The position numbers were made by a program, and so were the translations under genes. Under the pieces are notes generated by a model. That model was not told the DNA's origin, did no database searches, and was given only the letters and a program-made list of their open reading frames with translations. A stretch of 64,000 nucleotides of DNA from Geobacter sp. (GTDB lineage Bacteria; Desulfobacterota; Desulfuromonadia; Geobacterales; Geobacteraceae), in the NCBI GenBank assembly GCA_016177775.1, contig JACOUQ010000024.1, positions 62,001 to 126,000 on the forward strand. Direction: 5' to 3'. This document shows positions 43,442 through 50,621 of the stretch, piece after piece; the first letter of the stretch is position 1; each line of letters starts with the position of its first letter.

Positions 43442-45535
43442 TCACTGGAACTGCGGTCGCCGGTGGTCCTCCTGCAGCGGCCGAAGGCTGTTCAGGGTCA
43501 CGAGGACGGTCGTGGAGTTGTGCATGAGGGCGGACATGGACGGAGGAATCGCCCCGAGGAGGCCGAGGCCAATAAGGGAGGAATTGATGCCGACGATGTA
43601 GCGGTAGTTCTGCTGGATCAGAGCCATGGCCTGGCGGGAAATCTGGCGGGCGTGGATGATGTCTGAGAGCTCCCCCCGCATGAGGAGTACGTCGCACGCC
43701 TCCTTGGCGATATCGGCGCCGTGCTGGAGCGAGATCCCCACATCCGCGCGGGCCAGGGCCGGCGAATCGTTGATCCCGTCACCCACCATGGCGACGACCC
43801 GACCATCCTTTTTCAGCCGCTCCACCACCTCGGTCTTCATTTCCGGAAAGACTTCCGCCATGTACTCGCTGATCGCCAGTTGTTGCGCCACTTGCCGGGC
43901 GGTAGCCTCGTTGTCGCCGGTGAGCATGACCACCCTGTCGACCCCGTCTTCCCGCAAACGGCGCAGAAACCTGCGGGAATCCTTGCGCACCGGGTCCTCT
44001 ATGACGACAATTCCGGCCAACTCGCGGTCAATGGCCATATAGAGGATGGAATACCCCTGGTCGGTATGACGGCGTATGACGGCATCGGCAAAGGATATCT
44101 CGATCCCCTCGTCGTCCTGGATGAAGTGCCTGCTCCCGATGCAGATCCTCTTCCCCTTCAGCCTGGTGGCGATGCCGTGGGCCAGGATATATTCCGGCTC
44201 GGCGTGGCGTTCCTCGTGGACAATCCCCTCTTCACCGGCCTTTTTCACGACCGCCATGGCGATGGAATGGGGGAAGTGCTCCTCAACGCAGGCGGCGTTG
44301 CGCAGGATATACTCCCGGCTGAAACCATTGAATGGGACCACGTCCACCACTTTCGGCGCGGCTTCCGTGAGGGTGCCGGTCTTGTCCAGGACAAAGGCGT
44401 CGGTTTCCGCCAGCTTCTGGATGAACTTCCCCCCCTTGATGAGTATCCCCTTTTTCGCCGCATGGGTCATGGCCGCCATGATGGTGAGGGGGGTGGAGAG
44501 CTTGATGGCGCAGGAATAGTCGACCAGCAGGGCCGAGGCGGCCCGCATGGCATTGCCGGTCACGGCCCAGGTAAGTCCCGAAAGGAGGAACGAGTATGGC
44601 ACGATCCGCTCCGCCAGCTTCTCCGAGGAGTTCTGCACATCGGCCTTGAGAAGCTCCGACTCCTCGATCGCCCTCACGATCCTTGCAACCCTGGTGTCGT
44701 CGCCAACCGAGGTCACCCTGACTGTGAGCCGCCCCTCCTCCACCACGGTCCCGGCATATACCATGAGCCCCTTTCTTTTCAGGACAGGGAGGGGCTCGCC
44801 GGTCATGGACGCCTGGTTCACCAGCGCCTCCCCATCCTCGACGATGCCATCCGCCGGGATGCGGCCGCCTGTCCTGGCCACCACAAGGCAATCGGGTCGC
44901 AACTCCGCCAGGGCCACCTGCCGCTCCACTCCATCCTCAACTATCCATGCGTGTTCCTCGCCGGTCTTGAACATGGAGACAAGCATCTTCCTGGAGCGTT
45001 CCCTGGTCCACTCCTCCAGGTATTCGCCGGTCTTGAGCAGGAGCGAGATCATGCCGGCCGTGCGGAACTCCCCCATCCCCATGGCGGCGGAGATGGCCGA
45101 GGCATCCAGGACGTCAACGTTGACGTTGCGCCGGGAGAGGGAGCGGATACCCCTCCTGAGAACCGGAATGGCGCCGGTGACGGTCAGGGCCGCGCTCACT
45201 GTCGGCGTAAAGAGGTAGGGGCTGAGGGCAAAAAGGGCCGCGGAGCGAATAACCTTGGAGCGCTTCGTCTCCAGTTTGTCGGGAGGAAAAACCGCGGCAA
45301 CAGGGAGGGGAAGCGGCATCTCCCCAACTTCGCGCAGAATGGCGTCCCGCGCCGGGATGCCCCCTTTGTAACGGATAAGGACGTTTCTGGAGGCAATGTT
45401 GAACGAGGCGCACTGCACGCCGGCAAGGCCCGCCAGGGACTTTTCTAGTGAAGAAGCGTCGATGGCCGGCCTGCGGGGAATAGCGAGGCTGAGCCGCATC
45501 CTTCCTGGAAGTTCGTGGGTTATGGCATAGTGCAT
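43442..45535 (-). CDS. P1B-type metal ATPase with SCA motif (ferrosome FezB-like candidate)
   Basis: A 697-residue heavy-metal P-type ATPase. The first ~75 residues form a degenerate HMA-like domain without CXXC but with GRMRL (residues 11-15). The phosphorylation site DKTGTLT is at 384-390, the TGE actuator motif at SMTGEP, and GDGINDSPALA near the end. The sixth-helix metal site is SCAIK (341-345) in place of CPC/SPC/TPC. That SCA form is the P1B-6 signature as I recall it, the type found in ferrosome clusters. Upstream are four small genes and a Fur box, and the cluster is probably one operon. Substrate likely Fe2+; inference. Confidence 0.9.
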   Translation of the reverse strand: MHYAITHELPGRMRLSLAIPRRPAIDASSLEKSLAGLAGVQCASFNIASRNVLIRYKGGIPARDAILREVGEMPLPLPVAAVFPPDKLETKRSKVIRSAALFALSPYLFTPTVSAALTVTGAIPVLRRGIRSLSRRNVNVDVLDASAISAAMGMGEFRTAGMISLLLKTGEYLEEWTRERSRKMLVSMFKTGEEHAWIVEDGVERQVALAELRPDCLVVARTGGRIPADGIVEDGEALVNQASMTGEPLPVLKRKGLMVYAGTVVEEGRLTVRVTSVGDDTRVARIVRAIEESELLKADVQNSSEKLAERIVPYSFLLSGLTWAVTGNAMRAASALLVDYSCAIKLSTPLTIMAAMTHAAKKGILIKGGKFIQKLAETDAFVLDKTGTLTEAAPKVVDVVPFNGFSREYILRNAACVEEHFPHSIAMAVVKKAGEEGIVHEERHAEPEYILAHGIATRLKGKRICIGSRHFIQDDEGIEISFADAVIRRHTDQGYSILYMAIDRELAGIVVIEDPVRKDSRRFLRRLREDGVDRVVMLTGDNEATARQVAQQLAISEYMAEVFPEMKTEVVERLKKDGRVVAMVGDGINDSPALARADVGISLQHGADIAKEACDVLLMRGELSDIIHARQISRQAMALIQQNYRYIVGINSSLIGLGLLGAIPPSMSALMHNSTTVLVTLNSLRPLQEDHRRPQFQ

Positions 45536-45612
45536 GGATTACCTTCAGACAAAAATCCCTCCCCCCACAGGGTGGAGGGAGGGAGCGGTTTCAAGTCGGT
45601 TCCAGCCTTTGA

Positions 45613-45789
45613 TTATTTCTCTTCCTTTACTTCCTTCAGTATCTGCTCCAAGCGGTCAAGGCGGGTCTCGCTCTCCTGCTTTTCCGTGATCCGCGAGACG
45701 ACGTATGCGCCCCCCACCACTGCCGACGCGCCAAGGGCGATGTTCAGAAGCACGCTGCCGTATTTTCTGCTTTTATTGGCGATATCCAT
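45613..45789 (-). CDS. 58-residue membrane protein of the P1B-ATPase cluster
   Basis: A short gene: N-terminal MDIANKSRKYGSVLLN, one membrane helix with GASAVVGGAYVV, and a charged coiled-coil tail (ITEKQESETRLDRLEQILKE). GAGGAGG precedes the ATG. It starts 2 nt after the 129-residue gene ends. Its glycine-spaced helix resembles the small membrane proteins of organelle-building loci. Unassigned. Confidence 0.78.
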   Translation of the reverse strand: MDIANKSRKYGSVLLNIALGASAVVGGAYVVSRITEKQESETRLDRLEQILKEVKEEK

Positions 45790-45791
45790 GG

Positions 45792-46181
45792 CTACCCCTC
45801 CTCCTTTGCGCCCCTGGCCATCTTCTTGGCCACGACTTTTTCGGCTTTTTTCAGAATGTCTTTCTCCTTCTCGATGGCAGAAGCCGATACATCCAAGTCT
45901 TTGTAATAGGCGTGCTTAGCCTCGGCCAGGATATCCTCCGCGTCCTCCTTGCAGCCCTCAAGCTTTGCCGCGGCCCACTCCTTGAACGCGTACCCCTCTT
46001 TCACCGCGCCGACTACAGCCGGACGGACCGTTTTGGAGGCCTTGCCGATCCCAATGGCGGCAAGCGCCCCCAGGGCGCCTCCTGCCATGAGCCAGAGGCT
46101 CTTCTTGCCGATCATGTAGCCATCGCCGCGCTTCTGCTCCCCATACCCTTCATGCCGTTCATCCCTGTTCTCTTCGCTCAT
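45792..46181 (-). CDS. Glycine-rich membrane protein (FezA-like candidate)
   Basis: A 129-residue protein. A charged N-terminus (about 28 residues) is followed by a glycine-zipper hydrophobic segment (LWLMAGGALGALAAIGIG), KTVRPAVVGAVKEGYAFKEW and then a long charged helical tail. Similar proteins accompany P1B-ATPases in Geobacter-type genomes. The glycine-spaced membrane segment and the neighbouring P1B-6-like pump fit the FezA role, but I cannot test homology; inference only. Confidence 0.8.
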   Translation of the reverse strand: MSEENRDERHEGYGEQKRGDGYMIGKKSLWLMAGGALGALAAIGIGKASKTVRPAVVGAVKEGYAFKEWAAAKLEGCKEDAEDILAEAKHAYYKDLDVSASAIEKEKDILKKAEKVVAKKMARGAKEEG

Positions 46182-46252
46182 GCCAACCCTCCTGGTTCAC
46201 TAGTATCGGATTTGATACATCGATGTATTGGCAATCGTTCCGTTCACTCAAG

Positions 46253-46654
46253 CTATGCCGGGCTTTTCCGGAACGCGTTCACGGCGAAGGGGAACAGCAC
46301 CCCCAGCGGACCCGGAAGCAGGACGTGGCCAGCAAGGTCGATCGCCAGATGCGACAGCCTCTGTTTCTTATTTGTAACAGGGGACCCGTCCACTGTCAAA
46401 CCGGCTACCTCACTTTTTTCGGCCGTTTCTGCGGCGTTTGCGAACTCGGTAACCTTGGCAAGAAGAAGATCGCGCTCGATCATCGATTCGTCGAAGTGAA
46501 TCAGGATGCGGCCTGTGCGCTGGTTGACCTCAACGTCGGTCACCCCGCCGAGGGCATTGAGCCTTTGGGCGACAAGCTGGCAACGGCGGGGCTGGTTGAT
46601 CAGCTCGTCATTTTCCAGCCTGACTCTTCCGGGAATATAGCTGATGGTCGACAT
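46253..46654 (-). CDS. HMA-like small protein with GRVRL motif
   Basis: A 133-residue protein whose N-terminus (residues 1-80) looks like a heavy-metal-associated fold without the CXXC pair: ISYIPGRVRL, then GVTDVEVNQRTGRILIHFDE, the usual beta-alpha-beta spacing. The C-terminus has a short hydrophobic stretch (LLPGPLGVLFPFAVNAF) that could bind membrane. It shares GRxRL with the ATPase and the 124-residue protein. FezC-like role is possible. Confidence 0.8.
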   Translation of the reverse strand: MSTISYIPGRVRLENDELINQPRRCQLVAQRLNALGGVTDVEVNQRTGRILIHFDESMIERDLLLAKVTEFANAAETAEKSEVAGLTVDGSPVTNKKQRLSHLAIDLAGHVLLPGPLGVLFPFAVNAFRKSPA

Positions 46655-46676
46655 GCGGGTCCTCCTCGATAATCGT

Positions 46677-46701
46677 TTGGGCGCATGCCATGCGCCCCTA
46701 C
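46677..46701. repeat. Half-length family D palindrome
   Basis: GGGCGCATGCCATGCGCCC, a perfect hairpin, ending CCCTAC. Confidence 0.6.
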
Positions 46702-46713
46702 ATCATTGTGAAA

Positions 46714-46885
46714 CCTGATTAGAACCAATCTCCCGCTATAGCGACAAACAGTTCCCTCTCCCTGAGGGAGAGGGCTAGGGTGAGGGGGATATGGTGGATT
46801 AATCGGAACTGCTACCCCCTCATCCGGCCTTCGGCCACCTTCTCCCTCAGGGAGAAGGGTTCAGCGGGAGATCAGTGCAATCAGG
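46714..46885. mobile_element. MITE-like element, family B copy 4
   Basis: About 172 bp, almost identical to copy 1 (same GAGGGAGAGGGCTAGGGTGA core); ends CTGATTAG and CAATCAG. It lies inside the P1B-ATPase cluster, between the 133- and 124-residue genes. Confidence 0.85.
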
Positions 46886-46896
46886 TTGAGAACTGG

Positions 46897-47271
46897 TCAG
46901 GCTGCCTCTGCAACCGGCACAGGTTGGGGGGATGAATCTGCCCTGCTGACATCGGGAAAGGCATACACCCTCCCCGCCGGGCGCCGGCCATTCAGGAGCG
47001 GGGCAAGCATGGCCAGGATCGTCGCCTCTCCGGCGGCTTTCGCATCGTACTCGACCAGCAGGCTGCCGGTCCTCTGGTTGCAGCAGGCGTGGCGCACGGC
47101 AGAATTCCCGCGTAAAAGGCATTCCGCGCGCTCCGACACCTGCGGATTCCTGAACCTGGCATCCCTGAGCCTGATCCGGCCGTCGATTGCGCTCACCAGC
47201 AAGCTGTTTGCCTCACCCCGGCAGCTCTGCCGGCAAAACATGCACATCCCTGAACAACCCTTTACAGCCAT
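46897..47271 (-). CDS. Cys-rich HMA-like protein with GRIRL motif (cluster lead gene)
   Basis: The ATG at 47271 is preferred over 47346: AGAGGT lies 7 nt upstream, and the longer start would put the Fur box in the coding sequence. The 124-residue product begins with four cysteines (C6, C10, C13, C17), then GRIRLRDARF (residue 31 on) and an HMA-like fold with SLLVEYDA. The N-terminal Cys group may bind metal or a cluster. It leads the predicted Fur-controlled operon ending in the P1B-ATPase. Confidence 0.8.
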   Translation of the reverse strand: MAVKGCSGMCMFCRQSCRGEANSLLVSAIDGRIRLRDARFRNPQVSERAECLLRGNSAVRHACCNQRTGSLLVEYDAKAAGEATILAMLAPLLNGRRPAGRVYAFPDVSRADSSPQPVPVAEAA

Positions 47272-47301
47272 TTGTGACCTCTGCGGACTACTGAAAGATA
47301 C

Positions 47302-47346
47302 AATGAAATTCGTTTTCAATTTAACGGTATAAAATATATTTGTCAA
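47302..47346 (-). promoter_or_regulatory. Fur-controlled promoter of the P1B-ATPase (ferrosome-like) cluster
   Basis: TTGACA (47346-47341), 17-bp spacer, TAAATT (47323-47318), and the palindrome ATTGAAAACGAATTTCATT at 47302-47320. The first gene starts 31 nt further on. This ties the cluster to iron status. Confidence 0.8.
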
Positions 47347-47506
47347 CAGTTTTTTCCAGCATTAGAATGAACGTCCGCACCGGATTTCCTAAAAAGCTGG
47401 TGCGTTGTCAAAGGTCGTCCCGCTTGCTTTTGCTGCCACAACATATAGACTTTGTGACACTGGTGGGTATCAAGCACATGAACCCGCAGATTCCGTTTCA
47501 CCGTCA

Positions 47507-47626
47507 GCTATTACTTCGGCAATTAAACATGTAAAACCCTGCTGTAGGGACACGGCACGCCGTGCCCCGGATTGGGCGAGGCAAGCCTAGCCCCTACCTT
47601 GATATGTTTAATTGCCGCAGTAATAC
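47507..47626. repeat. Inverted repeat (ATTACTTCGGCAATTAAACAT arms) holding a family D palindrome
   Basis: Outer arms of about 24 bp at 47507-47530 and 47602-47626 flank a family D element (47543-47598: GTAGGGACACGGC... / ...CCCCTAC). The arms differ at about two positions. This stretch and the 47347-47506 part, which shows no gene, fill the space before the L,D-transpeptidase gene. Confidence 0.75.
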
Positions 47627-47645
47627 CCTGAAAAACAGGAAACCA

Positions 47646-48473
47646 ATGAACTTCTCCCGCTTTGCCCTCTGCGCCCTTCTGATCTTCACCGCCGGCAGCG
47701 TTGCCGCCTCGGAGAAAATCAAGAACCTCTGCGGTCTGCACTATCCGAGCGACGACCGGATCGAATGGGAATGCCGGAAGCTGAAATGGACGGACACCCC
47801 GGAAGGGCTTTTCGGCGAACATTGGCAGGATATTCTCCGCTTCAACCGGATGGACCGGCGCCACTTCCTTGGGGGGAGGTCGATCAAGGTTCCGAAGCGG
47901 CTGGAGGATATCCGCGATTTCACTCCGCTGCCGGCTACGTATCCTGACGCCGCGCAGGAGGAGAAGTTCATCCTGGTCGATCAGGCAGAAATGTTCCTGG
48001 GGGCCTATGAGCTCGGCAGGCTCGTCTTTTCCTTCCCCGCGGCGGTGGGGGTCAAGGGACACCGGGTCCCGAACGGCGAATTCAGGGTGGACGCAGTCGA
48101 CCGCCGGCACAAATCTAACATGTACATGGTGGAAGAGATCGGCCGCCGCTATCCGATGCACTACGGCATCAGGTTCTTTGTGGACAAGAGCGTAGACACC
48201 TGGCCCTCATACTGGATCCATGGGCGCGACGTCCCCGGCTACCCCGCCTCCCATGGCTGCATCGGCCTCTACGACGAGGAGATGCAGATAGAGTATTACA
48301 GCGCCCACGACCGGAAGGTGAACAAGCCGTATTACCACGAGTTGAAGCCGCCCCTGCTCGACGCCGCCAAGAGGCTCTACCTGTGGGTCATCAGCACCCG
48401 TAACGATCCCGGAACCTTCCACAGGATCAACTACGGCCCCAGGGTCCGGATCATCGGCGAGCCGCCGATCTGA
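47646..48473 (+). CDS. L,D-transpeptidase (YkuD domain), exported
   Basis: The ATG at 47646 gives a signal peptide (MNFSRFALCALLIFTAGSVA) and is preferred to an upstream in-frame start inside the repeat. The 275-residue product has the YkuD catalytic block HGRDVPGYPASHGCIGL with His and Cys, after IKVPKR and MFLGAYELGRLVFSFP. Such enzymes cross-link peptidoglycan or attach lipoproteins in the periplasm. An N-terminal region of about 60 residues resembles a LysM-like segment. Confidence 0.9.
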   Translation: MNFSRFALCALLIFTAGSVAASEKIKNLCGLHYPSDDRIEWECRKLKWTDTPEGLFGEHWQDILRFNRMDRRHFLGGRSIKVPKRLEDIRDFTPLPATYPDAAQEEKFILVDQAEMFLGAYELGRLVFSFPAAVGVKGHRVPNGEFRVDAVDRRHKSNMYMVEEIGRRYPMHYGIRFFVDKSVDTWPSYWIHGRDVPGYPASHGCIGLYDEEMQIEYYSAHDRKVNKPYYHELKPPLLDAAKRLYLWVISTRNDPGTFHRINYGPRVRIIGEPPI

Positions 48474-48502
48474 TTGCGAGTGATTGTATAAGGAGAATTC
48501 AG

Positions 48503-49033
48503 GTGGACATATACGAGGGAAACAGGGAGAGCGCCGTCACCATCGGCGTCAGCGCCTGCCTGCTGGGACACATGGTCCGCTACGACGGTGGCCACAAGCT
48601 CGACCGCTACATCACCGACACCCTGGGGCGGAAGTTCCGCTTCCTCCCGGTCTGCCCGGAAGTGGAATGCGGCATGACCACCCCCCGCGAGCCGATGCGC
48701 CTGGAAGGGGACCCCACAACTCCCCGGCTGGTAGACATCGACAGCCGTATCGACAGGACGGAGCAGATGCTCACATTCTGCCGCCACAGGGTCAGGGAGT
48801 TGGAGACCGAGGGGCTCTGCGGCTTCATCTTCAAAAAGAACTCACCCAGTTGCGGGCTACACGGGGTGCCGGTCTTCGCCTCAGACGGCATGCAGGTAGG
48901 GAACGGCAGCGGCCTGTTTGCCGCCGCCGTGGCCCGCCATTTCCCCCATATGCTTCTGGTGGAGGAAGGTGAGCTCAGCGACGCCGAAAGCACGGAACTC
49001 ATCCGCAAAAAGAGACCGACCGGGGTGCGGTGA
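48503..49033 (+). CDS. DUF523-family protein
   Basis: A 176-residue protein starting at GTG 48503 with AGGAG 7 nt upstream. It has the DUF523 landmarks: SACLLGHMVRYDGGHK, VCPEVECGM, EPMRLEG, FKKNSPSCG. Four or so conserved cysteines may bind a cluster or metal. The family has been linked to tRNA or thiouracil metabolism, but I cannot assign a role. It is the second gene after the L,D-transpeptidase, 29 nt away. Confidence 0.9.
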   Translation: MDIYEGNRESAVTIGVSACLLGHMVRYDGGHKLDRYITDTLGRKFRFLPVCPEVECGMTTPREPMRLEGDPTTPRLVDIDSRIDRTEQMLTFCRHRVRELETEGLCGFIFKKNSPSCGLHGVPVFASDGMQVGNGSGLFAAAVARHFPHMLLVEEGELSDAESTELIRKKRPTGVR

Positions 49034-49165
49034 AATCAGTACGCAAATTTCTGTCGGAAGCGGGAGGGTCAGGGCGCCGGGTCAGGCTTGCATTATTGCA
49101 TTTTAGGGAAAACTCCGGGGTCAGGGGAAGGCGAGATCACGGCGGCGTTCTCCCCGCGACTTTGT
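49034..49165. other. Gap with REP-like GGGTCAGG sequences
   Basis: No gene seen. The stretch contains GGGTCAGG twice; one copy is followed by CTTGCATTATTGCA, resembling degenerate forms of the 58-bp palindrome at 52786. Confidence 0.4.
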
Positions 49166-49624
49166 TCAATACGGGACCTTGATCCCGCTCAACTCCTCCT
49201 TGGTGGCATCAGGCCATCTCTTCATCACCCAGTTCCCCACCCACTCCTTGAAGAGGGCGAGGTTCTTCTGCCGCTCCTGGTCCGTTAAGCCGAGACGGCG
49301 GTACATGCTCCCCGGAGTTCCGTCGGGGGTATTCCTGCCGTCGTCGAGATGCCGCATGAGCGAGCCGGTGTCGGGCCATGCCGTATAGAAAATCAGGTGG
49401 CTGTAGGTATCCATCCGCGGCCCCTGCCCCATGGATACGAAATTGTCTTTATCCTTCTTGAATTCGAAGTGATCGGGTGCCCGCTCTCCCCCATGGCACC
49501 AGCGACAGCGTGCCTCGAAGACCTCCCTGATGTCCCCGCTCCAGGTTACCTCAACTGCAAAGGCCATAGTCGCGCCGGCAAGGATTCCGCCAATCACCGT
49601 CATTACGCCAATAATCCGTTTCAC
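49166..49624 (-). CDS. Single-haem c-type cytochrome
   Basis: A GTG start at 49624 gives VKRIIGVMTVIGGILAGATMAFA, a good signal peptide; an alternative ATG at 49666 lies inside a Fur-box-like sequence and adds an unusual charged lead. The 152-residue product has one haem site CRWCH and a following GGERAPDHFEFKKD, and ends with helices typical of small cytochromes. It follows the DtxR-like gene by about 90 nt (from this start). Function unknown; start uncertain. Confidence 0.8.
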   Translation of the reverse strand: MKRIIGVMTVIGGILAGATMAFAVEVTWSGDIREVFEARCRWCHGGERAPDHFEFKKDKDNFVSMGQGPRMDTYSHLIFYTAWPDTGSLMRHLDDGRNTPDGTPGSMYRRLGLTDQERQKNLALFKEWVGNWVMKRWPDATKEELSGIKVPY

Positions 49625-49647
49625 AATGCCGCACCATTTGAATTTTG

Positions 49648-49666
49648 TAATGATTTTCATTTTCAT
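49648..49666. promoter_or_regulatory. Fur-box-like sequence before the cytochrome gene
   Basis: TAATGATTTTCATTTTCAT; three hexamer-like repeats, with no TTGACA partner visible. Confidence 0.5.
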
Positions 49667-49711
49667 CATATTCTTATATATTGGACTCTGCATTTTAGTT
49701 CCAGGATACTC

Positions 49712-50356
49712 TCATTTCCTCACATGAATCTCCCGGGCCATGGCCGTATCGATGGCAAATTCGGAAAAGCCGATACGAAAGATGTAGGAGGGGAAAGCCT
49801 GGACCAGGTTGATCCGGTTGCCGGGGAGGACACCCATGGCCATCAGCTTCTGCATCTTTTTGCTGTCTTCGGTCTGGATATAGGCGATCTCCCCTTCCTG
49901 CCCAGGCTTCAGCTCGGTCAGGGGGACGATGCCTAGATCGCCACTTTCACGGGCGGCCAGGCAGCACTCTCCCGGCGGGATCGCCTTTCCGTGGGGGCAG
50001 GTGGTGGGGTGGTTGAGCATGGTGCAGACCTTGGCGTCAACTTCTTCGTGGAGCAGGTGCTCGAACTGGCAGGCCTTGTCTTCCGCCCCCTCGCCGCGGA
50101 TGTTGAGGACGTCCATCATTAGGCGCTCAGCCAGCCTGTGCCGCCGGACCGTCCGCTCCCCCTCCTCCTTCCCCTCCGTCCGGAGGTGGACACGGCCGTC
50201 AGTGACCTCGATAAAGGCGAGCGCCTTCAACTCCCCATAAGCCGGGTCTTCAAAGGGAATGCCGATACGCTCGGCATCTGCGGAACTCTGCCCCTTCTCC
50301 TCCACGGCGATCCATAACGCCTCCAGGATTTCTTCGGCCTTTTCGGAAAGCTTCAT
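49712..50356 (-). CDS. DtxR-like metalloregulator with C-terminal FeoA domain
   Basis: The ATG at 50356 follows AAGGAG by 7 nt. About 214 residues: a winged-helix part (MKLSEKAEEILEALW...HRLAERLMMDVL, typical of the DtxR/MntR family), a metal-binding dimer region with HLLHEEVDAKVC and TTCPHGKAIPPGECC, then a C-terminal FeoA/SH3-like domain (LKPGEEGEIAYI-type, ...MGVLPGNRINLV). The cysteine-rich insertion CPHGKAIPPGECC is odd. It probably senses Fe2+ or Mn2+ and controls the neighbouring FeoB. Confidence 0.88.
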   Translation of the reverse strand: MKLSEKAEEILEALWIAVEEKGQSSADAERIGIPFEDPAYGELKALAFIEVTDGRVHLRTEGKEEGERTVRRHRLAERLMMDVLNIRGEGAEDKACQFEHLLHEEVDAKVCTMLNHPTTCPHGKAIPPGECCLAARESGDLGIVPLTELKPGQEGEIAYIQTEDSKKMQKLMAMGVLPGNRINLVQAFPSYIFRIGFSEFAIDTAMAREIHVRK

Positions 50357-50388
50357 TGAATGCTCCTTCGATTCAAATCTTTCGTCAT

Positions 50389-50444
50389 GTAGGGGCGATC
50401 CTCGTGATCGCCCGGTTGTGGGCAAACACAAGGTTTGCCCCTAC
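50389..50444. repeat. GTAGGGGC palindrome, family D copy 4
   Basis: GTAGGGGCGATCCTCGTGATCGCCC then GGGCAAACACAAGGTTTGCCCCTAC. Its right end provides the stop codon of the zinc-ribbon gene at 50441. Confidence 0.8.
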
Positions 50445-50614
50445 GATTTCTTCAATAGCTTTTTAATCTTCTTCACCACCGCCGGTTCCGGCGGGTTCTC
50501 GTAGTTGCAGCGGGGGCAGCGGATCATCCGGCAGCTCCCCGGCATGCCGCATTTGCCGCACCCCCGGATACCGTCCTCTTCGGCGAATTCATATCCGCAG
50601 AAACCGCACTTCAT
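50441..50614 (-). CDS. 57-residue zinc-ribbon peptide next to FeoB
   Basis: A short gene; MKCGFCGYEF, CGKCGMPGSCRM and CPRCNYENPPEP give eight cysteines, in two ribbon-like sets, followed by a lysine-rich tail. The TAG stop lies inside the family D palindrome. It is between a DtxR-like gene and feoB on the same strand, so probably part of the FeoB operon. Not assigned to a named family. Confidence 0.75.
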   Translation of the reverse strand: MKCGFCGYEFAEEDGIRGCGKCGMPGSCRMIRCPRCNYENPPEPAVVKKIKKLLKKS

Positions 50615-50621
50615 TGTCACT

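Noticed and set aside
43442-45535. Copper (CopA-type) or zinc (ZntA-type) export as the ATPase role
   Set aside because: The transmembrane motif is SCA, not CPC, and no CXXC metal domain is present; Fur-type promoter points to iron.
47562-47645. Upstream extension of the L,D-transpeptidase
   Set aside because: It would place the start inside a repeat and bury the signal peptide.
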